Shown: in pieces, positions 1 through 11,125 of the stretch
How positions within the stretch are numbered: position 1 is the first letter of the stretch
Layout: every line of letters begins with the position of its first letter
Assembly (NCBI GenBank): GCA_039619475.1
Contig: CM077115.1
Coordinates: 26,983,083 to 27,047,082, forward strand
DNA from: Icerya purchasi
Taxonomy: Eukaryota > Arthropoda > Insecta > Hemiptera > Monophlebidae
Direction: 5' to 3'
DNA: 64,000 nt
Translations under genes and position numbers: made by a program
Notes under the pieces: model-generated
The model's database searches: none
Told to the model about the DNA's origin: nothing
Seen by the model: only the letters and a program-made list of their open reading frames with translations

Positions 1-374
1 GCTAGAAACGGATTACGATTAAGGCAAAGAAAATCTATGCAAGAAATAATAAAACAGCTGGCGCTAGGAAAATTATTAAATTAATGTGAAGAGGGAGGAG
101 AAGGTTGTACGGCCAGGTGAGTAAGGGTTAGAGGAAAGAGGCGGATAGAGATCAACCCAAAAGCAGGCCTGAGATTTAGAGGGGGTCTAAGGGGGCTGCA
201 GCCCCGGACCCTACCCCCAAGAGACACCCGCTTCTGAAATGTAATAAAAAATTAATCTATCATTTGTCGTTTACATCAACTTTTTTTTAAATAAAAAGAA
301 TTAAGTCTACAAGAGCAAGTGCATTTTTTAATACATTTATTTGTTAATAATTTTGTATCCATTTTTATTTCCTC

Positions 375-430
375 CTTGATGAGGAAACTTCAGTTTCGTA
401 AAAACGTACCAGAAATTTGTTTGAAGGTAT
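375..430 (+). other. TTGATGA-stem-GTAAAAACG hairpin motif
   Basis: Inside the hAT-type element, TTGATGA is followed by a short stem (GGAAACT pairing with AGTTTC) and then GTAAAAACG. The layout of TGATGA box, hairpin and GAAAC-like box recurs near 3646 and, in degraded form, in the loops of fold-back elements at 2767, 10660 and 31197. The arrangement resembles a hammerhead ribozyme core, but both boxes deviate from consensus here. Confidence 0.3.
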
Positions 431-610
431 AAGGAGTTGGAATCTACGTTTTTAGGAAATGTCTGTATGAATGTATGTGCGTGTGTACACGCGCAATACA
501 CGCACACACATTATCCTTTTATGCAAATTTTTGGTTAAAATTTGCTGAAAAATTCATTGTTTAAAATTATATATATATTAAATATTTAAAGCTTTCACAG
601 TGATTACTCA

Positions 611-709
611 TAATAAATAATTTTCGGAAACAACTGTATTTTTAAAAAGATATTTATTCGCTAATATCTTTTTAAAAACACAGTTGTTTCCGAAAATTAT
701 TTATTATTA
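611..709. repeat. Hairpin inverted repeat, arms about 45 bp
   Basis: The segment 611-653 (around TTTTCGGAAACAACTGT) is repeated in reverse complement at 664-709 with about one mismatch, leaving a loop of roughly 10 bases. It lies within the hAT-type element and is followed by a (TA)n tract. It may be a nested MITE or an internal palindrome of the host element. Confidence 0.8.
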
Positions 710-967
710 TAATATATATATATATATATATATATTTGTTTTTTTGTAAAATCGAAAATCCTACCTATTATGTCTGTATGATATTTAGTTTTGTTTACAT
801 TAATAATTATATATTAATTCATGAATTCAAAATAATATAATTGAATTAAATTAAAGAAAATTTAGTTATTCTGTAAAACTGATAATTTTGTCACTTCCGA
901 AAAGGGCCCCTAATATTTTTCGTAGCCCTAGGACCATCATACACTTTATCCGGGCCTGCCCAAAAAT

Positions 968-2290
968 CATGGTGAGAATGATAAGGGAAAGAGCAAAAAC
1001 GTTGGGAGAGGAATCTACGAAGGAAGCGATCATTTAATGCTTCTGAGCGTGCCAAAGAGTCGGCAAGATCATTCCCGGCAATGTTACCAGTGACCCGGGA
1101 TATCAGTTCGAATAGAACGGAGAGCTAATAAATTTTAAATTAAGGAACGAATATAAAGAATAGTAGAACCAGTGTGGAGGTCTTAAAAAACAGGGACGAG
1201 CAGATAGCTGATAAAACGACTTTCGAATCGGAGGAAAAGAGCACTTTTGATCAATTATTCATAACCGTGGATTCGACCAGGAAGATGGAAGAAAAGGAGT
1301 TGAAAGAATTTGGAGTAGAAAACGGCACTAACATTTGAAACAGACTCTGAACTGTCATTGGAAATTATAGTATAAACCGAAAATAGTGAGGATTAGCTGA
1401 ATTCGCTATACACCGCCGAACGTGAAAGAGATTTAATAAAGGAACGATTTTATAAGCACGAAATGTAAAAAAATGAAGGCAATTTTCTCAGAAACATGGA
1501 GAATCCATAAAGAATTTTCCAAAATAGCAAGGGGGAGTTTTTAAGCTCATCATAGTAGAATAGAGGGCGTATCATAGGAAGGATAGACGAAAATATCATC
1601 AGCAAAAAAATAAAGAACTAGACGAAATAGAAAAAAATAGAGAGACTGTGGTATCATATGTTGAAAAGGATAGCACTAAAACACGATCGTTTCGAAAAAC
1701 CTCGAAAAAATGATCTGGAAGAGGTGAAAAAAGGGGTAACGCGAAAAGATCGATAACTAAGAAAGTAAACTGAAGTGAATTAAAAGCCGAGATAGCATCA
1801 ATGAATGCGGAGATGATAATTTTTTTGCAAATGAGGGATTTATGGATATCAACAAGAAAAAAGAAATATGCAATGAAGAGCAGTAGAACAGAAGCCAAAC
1901 ATATTATCACGAAGTGCATTATTGTAGTCTCGAACCAAGCGTTTGTCAATCATATTTTCTATAAAAGTTTTCTTAAGCAGGAAGCCAGAGAAATGAAATG
2001 GAAAGAACTAGGCTCCCTTATTTTTTTTTTTTTGGAATAAGAATAATAATAAGAGAATTCCAAAATATCGGATTTGCACAAATGTACAGAAAAAATTAAG
2101 TACATTTTTAACCGCTGACTGCACTGTGTTTTATAAGTACAGTTATAACTGTATATTGATATTTAATAATGGATTATTTATATATTTAATGTTACGACTT
2201 TATTTTTTACACTTTTGCATGATTGTTTTTAAAATTTTTAGATCTCGTTTTTATTACTAATGTTATTTTAACCTTTTTTTTTTTTTTTAT
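968..2290. other. Purine-rich, coding-like decayed region, no identifiable gene
   Basis: The plus strand is rich in GAA, AAG and GAG triplets, as expected of a degraded coding region such as a retroelement ORF1, but every frame is broken by stops within about 80 codons and I see no domain motif. The open stretch at 1801-2040 is charged, ends in a T-run and is not credible as a gene. Poly-T runs occur near 2020 and 2273. Confidence 0.4.
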
Positions 2291-2305
2291 AAATGTTTCG
2301 CAAGT

Positions 2306-3250
2306 GCCTATTAATCAATGCGTTCTTGGGTAAATGATATACAGGGAGTAGGTATATTTATGAATATAGCCAAAGTGTCGGTATAAAATTAATGTGATTA
2401 TTTTTAATAATAAAAAGCACGAGTCTAGTATTTTAATTACAATATTGTTCATGATATATTTGTATAAACATCACCTATGGATTTAATTATAGCTAATTTA
2501 TTAATGACACTATTTTCAAGTTAATTTTATAATTTTTTTAATTTTATTAAAAGCATTATTGCTGCCCAATCTTTCTTCCTTTTTATTTTATTTTTTTTTT
2601 TTAATTCTGTTTTTCTTTTTACAACGTCGATAAAGTGGGAGATATAATTAATTATAAAATTATTTATACGACATGATTCGGCGTCATAGCGCCATACAAT
2701 TACGATTTACAATTTAAAACAAATAAAACGGCTAATATTAAATTGTAAATCATGATTATATGGCGCTATGAAGCCGAAACATGTCGTATAAATAATTTTA
2801 TAATTATATTTTCTGAAGAACAAATTGTGTTGTTTCTATGACTAAAACATATAAAAGAAGAAAATGGAAATATCAAACATTAGTAATAACACGGGGAGAA
2901 ATACGTTTTCTCTTCTGCGACGAAGAATTCAAATCAGGTTACATTACTTCAAAAATTGCATCACGCAGAATTAGTGAAAAAGGCGCCGCCACCGATGCAG
3001 CTAGCTTTAGGGAAAATAATTTAAAAAATTAAAAAATTAACTTGAAAATAGTGTCATTAACAAATTAGTTATAATAAAATCCACAGGTGATGTTCATACA
3101 AATACATCGTATTGTTTGTATAATTAAAATACTAGACACAAGTTTTTTATTATTTAAAATAATCACATTAATTTTATACCCACACTTTTGGTATATTTAT
3201 AAATATACTCCCCGTATCTCATCTACCCAAGGACACCTTAATAAATCGGC
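2306..3250. mobile_element. Large fold-back element with about 225-bp arms
   Basis: Sequence from about 2306 to 2530 (including GTATAAAATTAATGTGATTA and AATGACACTATTTTCAAGTT) returns in reverse complement at about 3027-3250 with roughly 80-85 percent identity by eye. The arms enclose about 490 bp that contain a second, better conserved inverted repeat (2644-2809). No transposase frame is present; the 64-codon open stretch at 2838-3032 crosses the arm boundary and is not credible. The structure fits a fold-back transposon or a long-arm MITE with a nested younger copy. Exact ends and a target duplication were not resolved. Confidence 0.7.
2644..2809. repeat. Inner inverted repeat nested in fold-back element
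   Basis: Arms at 2644-2715 and 2739-2809 are complementary over about 70 bp, including ACGACATGATTCGGCGTCAT on the left and its counterpart with GAAGCCGAAACATGTCGT on the right; the spacer is 23 bp. The right arm contains the TATGAAGCCGAAACATGTC string, which recurs in variant form at 31197 (ATGAAGC then CTTCGAAACGTGTC) and in the 10.6-kb loop. This shared core suggests related fold-back elements. Confidence 0.8.
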
Positions 3251-3254
3251 TGCA

Positions 3255-4080
3255 AAATAATCGTAATTTTAATTAAACGGCTGTACGTATTGTTTAGAAA
3301 TTATTTGGCGGTAAGCGGATATTCCGTTTAGTTCGGATGTGCACAATTAGTAACCTGGGGACCGTATGCGACTTTTGTGTAACATTTTGATGACTCTCGA
3401 TTTATAAATTTAATAACTGTATGTTTAAAGACTAAATTAAATCTATAAAAAAGAATCTCTTTAAACATTTTCATTGCCCCCCCCCCAAAAAAAACAACAA
3501 AACAAGCCGTATAAATTATTTCACGTGTAGCTACTATTTAAAAAAGTAAAAGTCTACGTTTAAACGTTCCCGTAAACTGGACATAGAGGAGATCATTATC
3601 GCATTCGTTTAATGGTAAAACAATTTTTTTTTATTGCTTGATGAAGAACACAAATGCTATTTGTAAACGGTTTTATTAGAAAATTACACTAAATTCGGAT
3701 TGATTAAAAAAAAATAAATCTAGTGTTCCAATTAATTATTAATTCTCAATGTTTTCACTGAATATGTGTACCGTGGTGATAAATCTTTACCGTAGGAAAA
3801 CCAGCTAAGTACAGAATTATGCTAATCAGTAACTTTAAATTTTTCCTGTAGCGTATTTCTAATTATAAAAAGAGATATGACACAGTCCGATCAGAGCAAA
3901 CCTTTGTTTAAAGTTTTACATTATTGCAATTCTTATCATCGCGACTGGATTAAATACATTTTTACTATTTGACTTACAATTTCCAAAAGAGAAAAGGATA
4001 GTTGTTCACCACTGTTTTGGTTCTGTAAAGGTTTCACATTCAGTATATAGGTTTAAGTTCGAATAAATAGTATTTTACGT
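3255..4080. other. Unassigned AT-rich spacer with one hairpin motif
   Basis: No coding signal. A C-run lies at about 3478-3487. At 3646-3680, TTGATGA, an imperfect hairpin (AGAACACAAAT paired with ATTTGT) and TAAACGG follow one another, matching the motif at 375-430. It is probably the edge of another fold-back or Penelope-like relic. Confidence 0.35.
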
Positions 4081-4084
4081 AACA

Positions 4085-5342
4085 ATCAATTTAGTTTCCG
4101 CACGGAGCACTGTATGAGATTCATCAGTGTCAACGATTAGCGGATGCAATTTCGATAACTTTGAAGAAACGCGAGGTATGTTCCGCGATATTTCTCGTCG
4201 GTATCACACAGGCATTTGTGTAAATTAGGACAAATCCTTAACGAGGATATTTATCTACTGCTTAAATCGTACGAACGCTCGTTTGTTGTTACAATAAGTG
4301 ATATTCACCTTCCGAAGTACATGCAATCAGGTTGTCGGTACGGCAAGAAAGTTTGTTAGGGCCTTTACTGTATTCCATCTATACCTCGGACATGCGCCAG
4401 TTTCTAATCTAACGTTACTAGCTACATTCGCTGTTGACACAGCGATAATCGCGTCTAATATGAGAATGTTAGATACACAAACACTGCTGTCCAAAATCAC
4501 CTTAATCGGCCAGGGAAATAAACGTGTTTCTGGTGCACATTGTTCCAACTAAATGATTTATTCACAAACAAACGAGTAAGGTGTTCAAACTTAACATTTG
4601 ATAATTCCACAAGTGGACTCCGTGCGTTACTTTGGAATGCACATGGATAAGCGATTTATCGTAATCATGCGGAAAATACGAGAAGATCTGTAATAACTAG
4701 GACTAGACTGCTGTCGCTAGGACGAAAATCAGTTCTAAACCTGACCGTAAAGCGGAATGTTTATTTATTGGTTAACGCTCCAATATGGGAATATGAATTG
4801 GAGCTACGTGGAACAACATGTCGAAGCAACCTTCTCAGAATAGAGCAACGGCAGTCCCAACATAGAATGGTATCTGCGTCTTGTATCGAATAATACATTT
4901 GCATGCGGACTTGAATGTTCCATACGTAAAGGATGTTTATGCGGAACAGTATAAAAGGTTTTTTGGGAAACTTCAGCTCGAATCCCTATTCATATACCGA
5001 ATGTTCACGGTAGATCTTCCAGCCAGGTCTAGCAAACGACTTAAAAGGAAAAAGTGGTGCCACGCGATGCACTTCCGATTACTCAAGTGCTATTGTACTG
5101 TTCTCAGGGACACTACGCATAATCGTTATGTCCTTAGGGGGGAGATAAATAAATCGCTTTATTTTTGAAGACCTGAATCGGGAAATTCGTTGCAATTATT
5201 GTCAGGTTAATGTTTCTGTTTTTTCCTTTTTCTTATTCATTCCACTTTTCCCCAATCTTTTTCTCATTTTCCTTCTTTTACTCATAATCACCATTGTTTA
5301 TGGCAGGCTGTTGTCGATAAAATGAAGAAAAAAAAAAAAAAA
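4085..5342 (+). mobile_element. Decayed jockey-clade LINE, reverse transcriptase 3' part
   Basis: Translating the plus strand across frameshifts gives reverse transcriptase features in the right order. Near 4085 there is a QFSFR-like block, near 4140-4210 a DAIS...REVCSAIFL-like block, and at about 4422-4443 the catalytic box as LLATFAVDTAII, where the first catalytic Asp of the usual FADD box is replaced by Val. A C-terminal region follows at 4881-5150 (VPYVKDVYAEQYKRFFGKLQ). A 3' untranslated region and an A17 tail at about 5326-5342 close the copy. Jockey-clade elements copy their RNA at a nicked target. This copy is 5'-truncated, frameshifted and catalytically dead. Clade placement rests on motif resemblance and could be a neighbouring jockey-group clade. 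Confidence 0.75.
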
Positions 5343-6715
5343 ACATTTCTAAAGGAAAATGTGGGAAAAATTTGATGATATAAGGGAAGTCGAAATTTGC
5401 TATTGAACAGGGGAAATAACTGTTTTTTTTTTTTTTTTACCTTTTGGCATAGAAACAATCCGTTGTATTATTGTGCGTTAGTATTTAGTTTTACATCGTT
5501 ACACCAATTCGAATTTAAAACAAACCGCGGGGAGGATTGTGCAGAAACATGATTATTTTCCCGCCAGTAATAAATTCCATCGACAGATCGGGTGTGTATA
5601 CAATGTAATAGCTTTGAAAGCAATTAATTTGTTGTTGTCAGCAGATGACTACTAGCGACGTAAGTAAGAAACGCTAACAAGACAATTTTACGCTTTTGTA
5701 CACTTTAATTCTATCACTAGTCCATCTAAGCATTTCTTGGGCTAGAAATTTTAAGACATTTTCGAAAAGCCATTTACATTCCGTTATCGGTCAACGTTTA
5801 CATCTCATCTGAAGAACCACAGCTTCCTTTTGTTCCGATTTGAACTTTTTTTTTTCTTTTGGGAGACATTTCTAGAGTCGAAGCATAAACGAGAAATATC
5901 GATTCAACAATTTCAATATAACTGAACGCGTTACAGTCGAAATATTTTATCGGTGATTTCAAAGTATTCACCACAATAGTGGTGACAATATCGAATAGCA
6001 CACAATATATGTGTAAAGCGATGATTAATTACTCTGAAAAAATGGAACGTTTCGTATAATACTGGCAACATTGGAAAAAACTGATAAAATCATCGCGAAT
6101 GTTTCGGTTGCATTAGAGTTTTGTTCGTGCGACTAACAATAAGATAAACAATTGCGATATATTTGATAAAAACATTTCGCGCTCACCACGCTAGACTTAC
6201 CACGCTGTCTGATAACCAGAGGTAGACACAATAATTCTTGTGCGCGAACTGGTCTCAAATGATCAAACCATCGCTAATAATAGTGGAACTAAAGAGATGA
6301 TAGACATCTTAGCGTGCTCGATACGTTTTATGTTTTTTAGTATGGATCACTGGGGACGTAACAGCACCAAAAACAACGACTTTATGTTCTATGTAACATT
6401 GCGAACCTGATTATCCGATGCTAATGTATAACACATAAGTGAGGAATTCAAAAATTTTTCTTTTATAAATTTTGTAGGAATTTTTCCTAAAATAATAATT
6501 AATCAAACATCGACTTAAGCGCAGTGTACATTTTTGTCGGCACAAAACGTTTGTAAGGACCTATAACACACAAACTGCTCGAATATTCCGCCGGGTTTAT
6601 AAGAATAGTATAGTTCCTTCGATCGTGTGAAACAAATTTTATCGCTTCCTAAATAAAATTCTACGCTGGAAATATCGAAAAATTATGAAAAGTTTTTATT
6701 CTTTTTTATTGTTTA
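5343..6715. other. Unassigned spacer
   Basis: A T18 run lies near 5422-5439. No open frame above 70 codons, RNA gene or repeat structure is visible; the frame at 5798-6001 on the minus strand lacks recognisable features. Confidence 0.4.
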
Positions 6716-6850
6716 TTTTATATTGACCCAACAACTAGAAATAATAGGTAACGAATTTACACAATTAAAGATAGAAGAGTAGAAAATATTGAAGTAAAGG
6801 AATTACAGCCGTAAGATTGGAAGGAAAGAATGAAGGAAGAATTGTAGAGG
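6716..6850 (-). mobile_element. Short LINE 3'-tail remnant, minus strand
   Basis: A T-rich edge followed by ATTGACCCAACAAC and GGAAGGAAAGAATGAAGGAAG resembles the better preserved minus-strand tails at 14419 and 20454 (TGACCCAA, then GGAGATGGAAAGGAAAGGA). I read it as the antisense view of a LINE 3' end. The poly-A tail itself is degraded. Confidence 0.4.
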
Positions 6851-7139
6851 GAGCAGGAAGGCCCAGAGTCAAATTATTTTTTATAGTACAAGATGTTAGC
6901 ACGGCGCATAGGGGAAGAAGACAAAGAAAATCAAAAGCGAGAAGAGGAGGAGAAAATGGTTAAATCGATCGAAATCTGAAATGATTGGCTGAACAGAGAA
7001 GCGGTATGTCCAAAGCAATTATTGTGAAAAGCGCCGTCGAGGGCAAGTGAACGAACCGGATCAGTTTTCCCTCAGTGCCGGATTGACTAAAAACCCTGTA
7101 ATAAGCGATGATTTATAGAAATATAAAATTGGGAATCAG

Positions 7140-7556
7140 AGAACAACGTGAAAGGATAGTTAAAGGAATGCCGTTCAATTATTTCCTCTATAGTTCGCCT
7201 GCGGTTCAATCATAGTTTTCTTCCGGCTTCTCTTTTCCGTTTTTCTGTTGTTCAATCTCCTTTGTGTGACCCTCCAGAGCTCAATTATTATACCTGTGAT
7301 GCAAATCACGTCTTGTATTCGAATGCCCCTTTATTTCCTCCGAACGTTCTACTCTGTATTCTAGTCTTCTGCACCTTTTCCTACTCCTTATAGTGCCCAC
7401 TCCGTTCTTGCACTCCCCTCTCTCAATACAGTTTTCTTTTCTTAGCCTTCTTTATCTCCTCAATTTCTAATCTTTTCCCCTTATATAATGTACAATTCCT
7501 TACGTTGGGGTAAGTTCCACTGTTGACGTGCCCAGAAGAAAAAAAAAAAAAAAAGT
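7140..7556 (+). mobile_element. R1-like LINE 3' end with poly-A tail
   Basis: The plus strand encodes degraded C-terminal LINE sequence: a cysteine-containing segment near 7280-7320, then SERSTLYSSLLHLF near 7343-7380, resembling the post-RT region of R1-like elements. It ends with GTTGACGTGCCCAG and an A17 tail at 7537-7553. The same ending, GTTGACGAGCCCAA plus A-run, occurs at 14950 and 17590, defining a family. The copy is severely 5'-truncated and non-functional. Clade is an inference from this C-terminal pattern. Confidence 0.55.
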
Positions 7557-7845
7557 TAAAGGAATGGAGAAAGGGGAGAGGTAGTAGCTTGAAGAACACC
7601 TTTGAAATCGAAAACAATGATAAATTTACTAATCGCTCTTATAAATGAAATGAAGGAAGTGAAATATGAATTCAGCTGTGAAAATAGAACGGGAACCTGA
7701 AGAAGTCTGTCGGGTCGATGGAAAAAATTTGTGCTAGCAGAGGAATGCAGCGGGCGCGCAGAGATCAAAACGCTTTAGTCATTTTCCGAATCCGAGAGAA
7801 GGGCGTAAAAGTAATAATAGAATTTAATAAAGTAATTACCAACAT

Positions 7846-7990
7846 CCTGTTTGTTAATTATAAAATATTACAAACACAATTATAACAAACAAATCTAAGA
7901 ATAAAATGATGGCTCACTTAGAAAAAACGTTTCTAATTAAGCCTTCATTTTATTATTAAATTTGTTATAAGTGACCATCTTACGATCTAT
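7846..7990. repeat. Imperfect inverted repeat, also present near 58.8 kb
   Basis: CATCCTGTTTGTTAATTA opens a short palindromic unit: ACAAATCTAAGAATAAAATG on the left pairs with CATTTTATTATTAAATTTGT on the right around a loop near 7925. The opening string and following AT-rich sequence recur at 58818-58900, so this is a dispersed fold-back or MITE family. Confidence 0.6.
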
Positions 7991-9790
7991 TCTACATTCC
8001 TATTTACTGCTGCTTTCCCGTTCCGTATTGTGCTCTTCATTCATCTAGCTCTCAGCGTATTTGTACTATCAACCTCGGACAGAATTTTTATCTAACTGTG
8101 ACTCTTCGATATTGCTTCTGAATGATGGGAATCCTTCGTTGACGTGATAAAAAATAAATAGAAAAAAAAAAAAAAAACAAAAAAACACAAAAGCTCTGTA
8201 GAGCATCGTTTTGGCGCATAACAGTAAATGTGAAGGAAAGTTGAAGAGAACTGCATGCCGTGTGCATATACAGAATTTTTGAAAATCATAAAACCCGATA
8301 TATAATAAAGAACTTTATATTCGTAAAATGTTGACATTAGGCAGTAAAAATAGTCGGAATGTTAAATATAAAATGGTAATTAACGTAGTCAATCGACTGA
8401 AAGATGACAGACAGTTTTCTAATTCTGACAAAAACTGCGTTTCCCTTTTTGAACTGAGAATAATATTCCGAGAAGAAATTAAATTTTCATTTCGTTTAAT
8501 TTTCTTTTTTTCTCGTGCGTGGCAACATCAGACACACGAGATTATCCTTCGGACATACAAGTGTTTAAAAAACTTGGAAAATAACAGAATAAGAGACGAA
8601 GGGAAATTAGCGACATGAAAAAAAAAGAAAAAAAACATTCCTAAGCCGAAATGAAGAAACAGTAGAATAAGTGTCTCGGAATCGAGGGGCAAATTGTAGA
8701 GCGAAAGACAGCGATCACATGTAGAAAAACGGACAACAGCCTGTTGAATCATAATTGAAATGAAAAAAGTATTAAAGGTAGTGAAGGTAGGTAGAAAACC
8801 GGGCGCAATGCTTAAAATCGAAGAGGAAAGAAAGAGTAATAGAACGTGAAGAAATTTAATAAAGCGGATTGGGAGTATGATAAGAAATCTCTTACAATGA
8901 ACGGTAGCTCACAAAACAAAATGGAACAAAAACTGAATAGACTTTAAAGCCAGAGTACCCACGTTGAGCGGAATGGGCGTTGAAAATATATACCGACAAG
9001 TAAGAAAGTGTTGTGTGCAAAATAACGTTGACCGCCACTGTGTCATAAAGACCACGCTGTGCCACCTTTAGAAATCGTCTTTTACGCGTCGGCCAGAGTT
9101 GAAAAAAGAAGAGATTAACATTAAAATACGAAGCAGGAGAAACAGACAAATCGAATCAACGTTTCCTCTTGTCGAAACATAAAGATATTTTAGCGTTTAT
9201 ACAATTCCGATTGATAAAAATGGAAAGGAAGGGACGACACATGTACATCATAAACGATAAGGGGGAAATAGTTGAAGAAGGCAAAAGAAACGAGATGATT
9301 ATTGAACGCGATAAAGAACGCGAACGGGAGGATAAGTTTCGAGCAGAGAGTTTTAAAGGGGGGGGGGCTCGAAGAAAGAAAAATCGTTTGCACAATGCTT
9401 GAGGTAAAGTTATACAGAGTATAACGGTAGAAAGCAACGGGCGAAAAGCAGGTAGTGGTCAAAACGGAATTTAATAATTCATGAGTGGAGGGGTGGTTCC
9501 AGAGGCATTCCCCGATGCAAAAGCTGAGTAAAACGGTCAATCACTCTCAGTTTCAGACGATTAGGTTTGCCTATGCGAAGAAAGTAACAATTCTGAGAGA
9601 ACTTTTCATTAACCTGTAATTACTTGTAACGTGAACGAAGTACTTTTCTGCAACAAATAATAATGGAACAGCGAGCTTCCTTTTAAAAGTTCTCGGAATT
9701 ATCAAGCAAATTTCAAGGTGATAGTAAAAAAATATTTCGAAAAGGTAGATATTTATGGTTGATTTTGCGACTATTTATTACTACGATACG
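7991..9790. other. Decayed coding-like region, no identifiable gene
   Basis: Several open frames of 70-116 codons occur on both strands (for example 9169-9402 plus and 9190-9540 minus), but they overlap in antisense and show low-complexity Arg/Lys/Glu or Phe/Ser composition. The plus strand between 8640 and 9420 is purine-rich and may be a very old retroelement ORF1. A G11 run lies at about 9357-9367. No RT, zinc-knuckle or other motif is visible. Confidence 0.35.
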
Positions 9791-9792
9791 AA

Positions 9793-9793
<1 letters not shown>

Positions 9794-9830
<37 letters not shown>
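9794..9830. repeat. (TA)n microsatellite
   Basis: About 18 uninterrupted TA units. The region to 10260 contains no other recognisable feature. Confidence 0.95.
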
Positions 9831-9833
<3 letters not shown>

Positions 9834-10260
9834 AGAGTTTTACTTCCTTTTTAGGAGAGTATCTATAACAAAACAAAATAAACTGTCTTGAATTCGGGTC
9901 CTATTTCAAAGTAAATTCTTCCACCTGCGAAGATTTGATTTCTCGCCTTTTGTTCCTTTTTTAATTTAAGACGATTCCTTATTGAATCCTTGCTCGAAGT
10001 CGTCGTTCTATATAAGAGTCTGCTGAGTTGTAATGCGAAAAACTGCATACAATATTTTTTTGGAAAAGAAAATTAATTATAACACATTTGGATTTCCTTT
10101 TGATTACGTTAAGTTGACAAAACTGTATAAAATAAAAATGTACGTATTACCCAAAATTGTAACAATGAAAAATTTTGTGATAATAAAAATTATCGTAACT
10201 GTAATAACGGTGATTACTGTAACCATCGTAAAAAAACTTTAAGATGTGATGATAATAATA

Positions 10261-11062
10261 TTAATACAACAAGTAAAAATTTAATAATGAATATATATAA
10301 AAAATATTACGACAACAAGTGTTTTGGCACCAACAAAAGTAGCCAATAAATAATTTGAATGTCATCATGTAAAAAGTATCAGCCAGTATAAATTAATTTA
10401 TTTCAAAAATGAAGTATCCTGCGATCGTAATTAACCCTAAATTATTTTACGACCGATCAACACAATTTACAGACCAATGTATGTGTATACTATTACAATA
10501 TGTATTTTGACTTTTTCGATAATGGCTAGTTGGTGATTTTTTTTTTTTTTTTGCCCAACTTCATTCCTTGTTTATTAACGAGCAAACTTCGTTTGTTAAA
10601 TGAATCATTAGACGTGTACATTTTTATAAAATATTAATATATTTAAGAGCTCTATTAGCTTCGAAACGTCTCAGTGTTTAATTTTAAATATATTAATATT
10701 TTATAAAAATGTACACGTCTAATGATTCATTTAACAAACGAAGTTTGCTCGTTAATAAACAAGGAATAAAGTTGGGCAGAAAAAAAAAAAAATCACCAAC
10801 TAGCCATTATCGAAAAAGTCAAAATACATATTGTAATGGTATACATTGGTCTGTAAATTGTGTTGATCGGTCGTAAAATAATTTAGGGTTAATTACGATC
10901 GCAGGATACTTCATTTTTGAAATAAATTAATTTATACTGGCTGATACTTTTTACATGATGACATTCAAATTATTTATTGGCTACTTTTGCTGGTGCCAAA
11001 ACACTTGTTGTCGTAATATTTTTGATATATATTCATTATTAAGTTTATACTTGTTGTATTAA
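10261..11062. repeat. Near-perfect 0.8-kb inverted repeat (385-bp arms)
   Basis: The left arm 10261-10645 starts TTAATACAACAAGTA and the right arm 10685-11062 ends TACTTGTTGTATTAA; by eye the arms differ at only a handful of positions and small indels over about 380 bp. The 39-bp spacer contains TTAGCTTCGAAACGTCTC. Transcription would give a long double-stranded hairpin. There is no open frame beyond 70 codons. High arm identity implies recent origin or ongoing arm-to-arm conversion. A fold-back transposon, a long MITE or a tail-to-tail duplicated Penelope-like terminus are all possible. Confidence 0.9.
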
Positions 11063-11070
11063 TTGGGTTT

Positions 11071-11125
11071 TTAATTTTAAATATATTATTATTTTATAAA
11101 ATGTCTAATGATTCATTTGATAAGT
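11071..11125 (+). repeat. Partial third copy of inverted-repeat arm
   Basis: Directly after the right arm, TTAATTTTAAATATATTATT and then TGTCTAATGATTCATTT repeat the beginning of that arm (10677-10735) in direct orientation, with a short deletion around the GTACAC segment. The fragment breaks off near 11125. This gives an arrangement of left arm, loop, right arm and restart of right arm, as after an incomplete tandem duplication. Confidence 0.7.

Larger units (their letters stand above)
164..959. mobile_element. hAT-type non-autonomous DNA transposon
   Basis: The left end reads CAGGCCTGAGATTTAG and the right end, reverse-complemented, reads CAGGCCCGGATAAAG, so the termini are imperfect inverted repeats. 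They are flanked by near-identical 8-bp target duplications, CCCAAAAG at 156-163 and CCCAAAAA at 960-967. An 8-bp duplication with CAG-starting ends is typical of the hAT superfamily. The interior (about 0.8 kb) has no transposase-like reading frame, so any movement would need a transposase from elsewhere. A hairpin repeat and a TA tract lie inside. Both ends carry runs of G or C next to the terminal repeat, like the other hAT-type ends in this window. The duplication is strong evidence of insertion; the superfamily is inferred from structure. Confidence 0.75.

Noticed and set aside
1599..1949. 116-codon minus-strand frame with hydrophobic runs
   Set aside because: It lies antisense to a purine-rich decayed region; the hydrophobic appearance follows from T-rich composition.
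2838..3032. 64-codon frame inside the fold-back element
   Set aside because: It crosses from the spacer into the inverted arm and is Lys/Arg/Ser-rich without motif.
9190..9540. 116-codon minus-strand frame
   Set aside because: It overlaps a plus-strand frame, is Phe/Ser/Pro-rich and has no domain.
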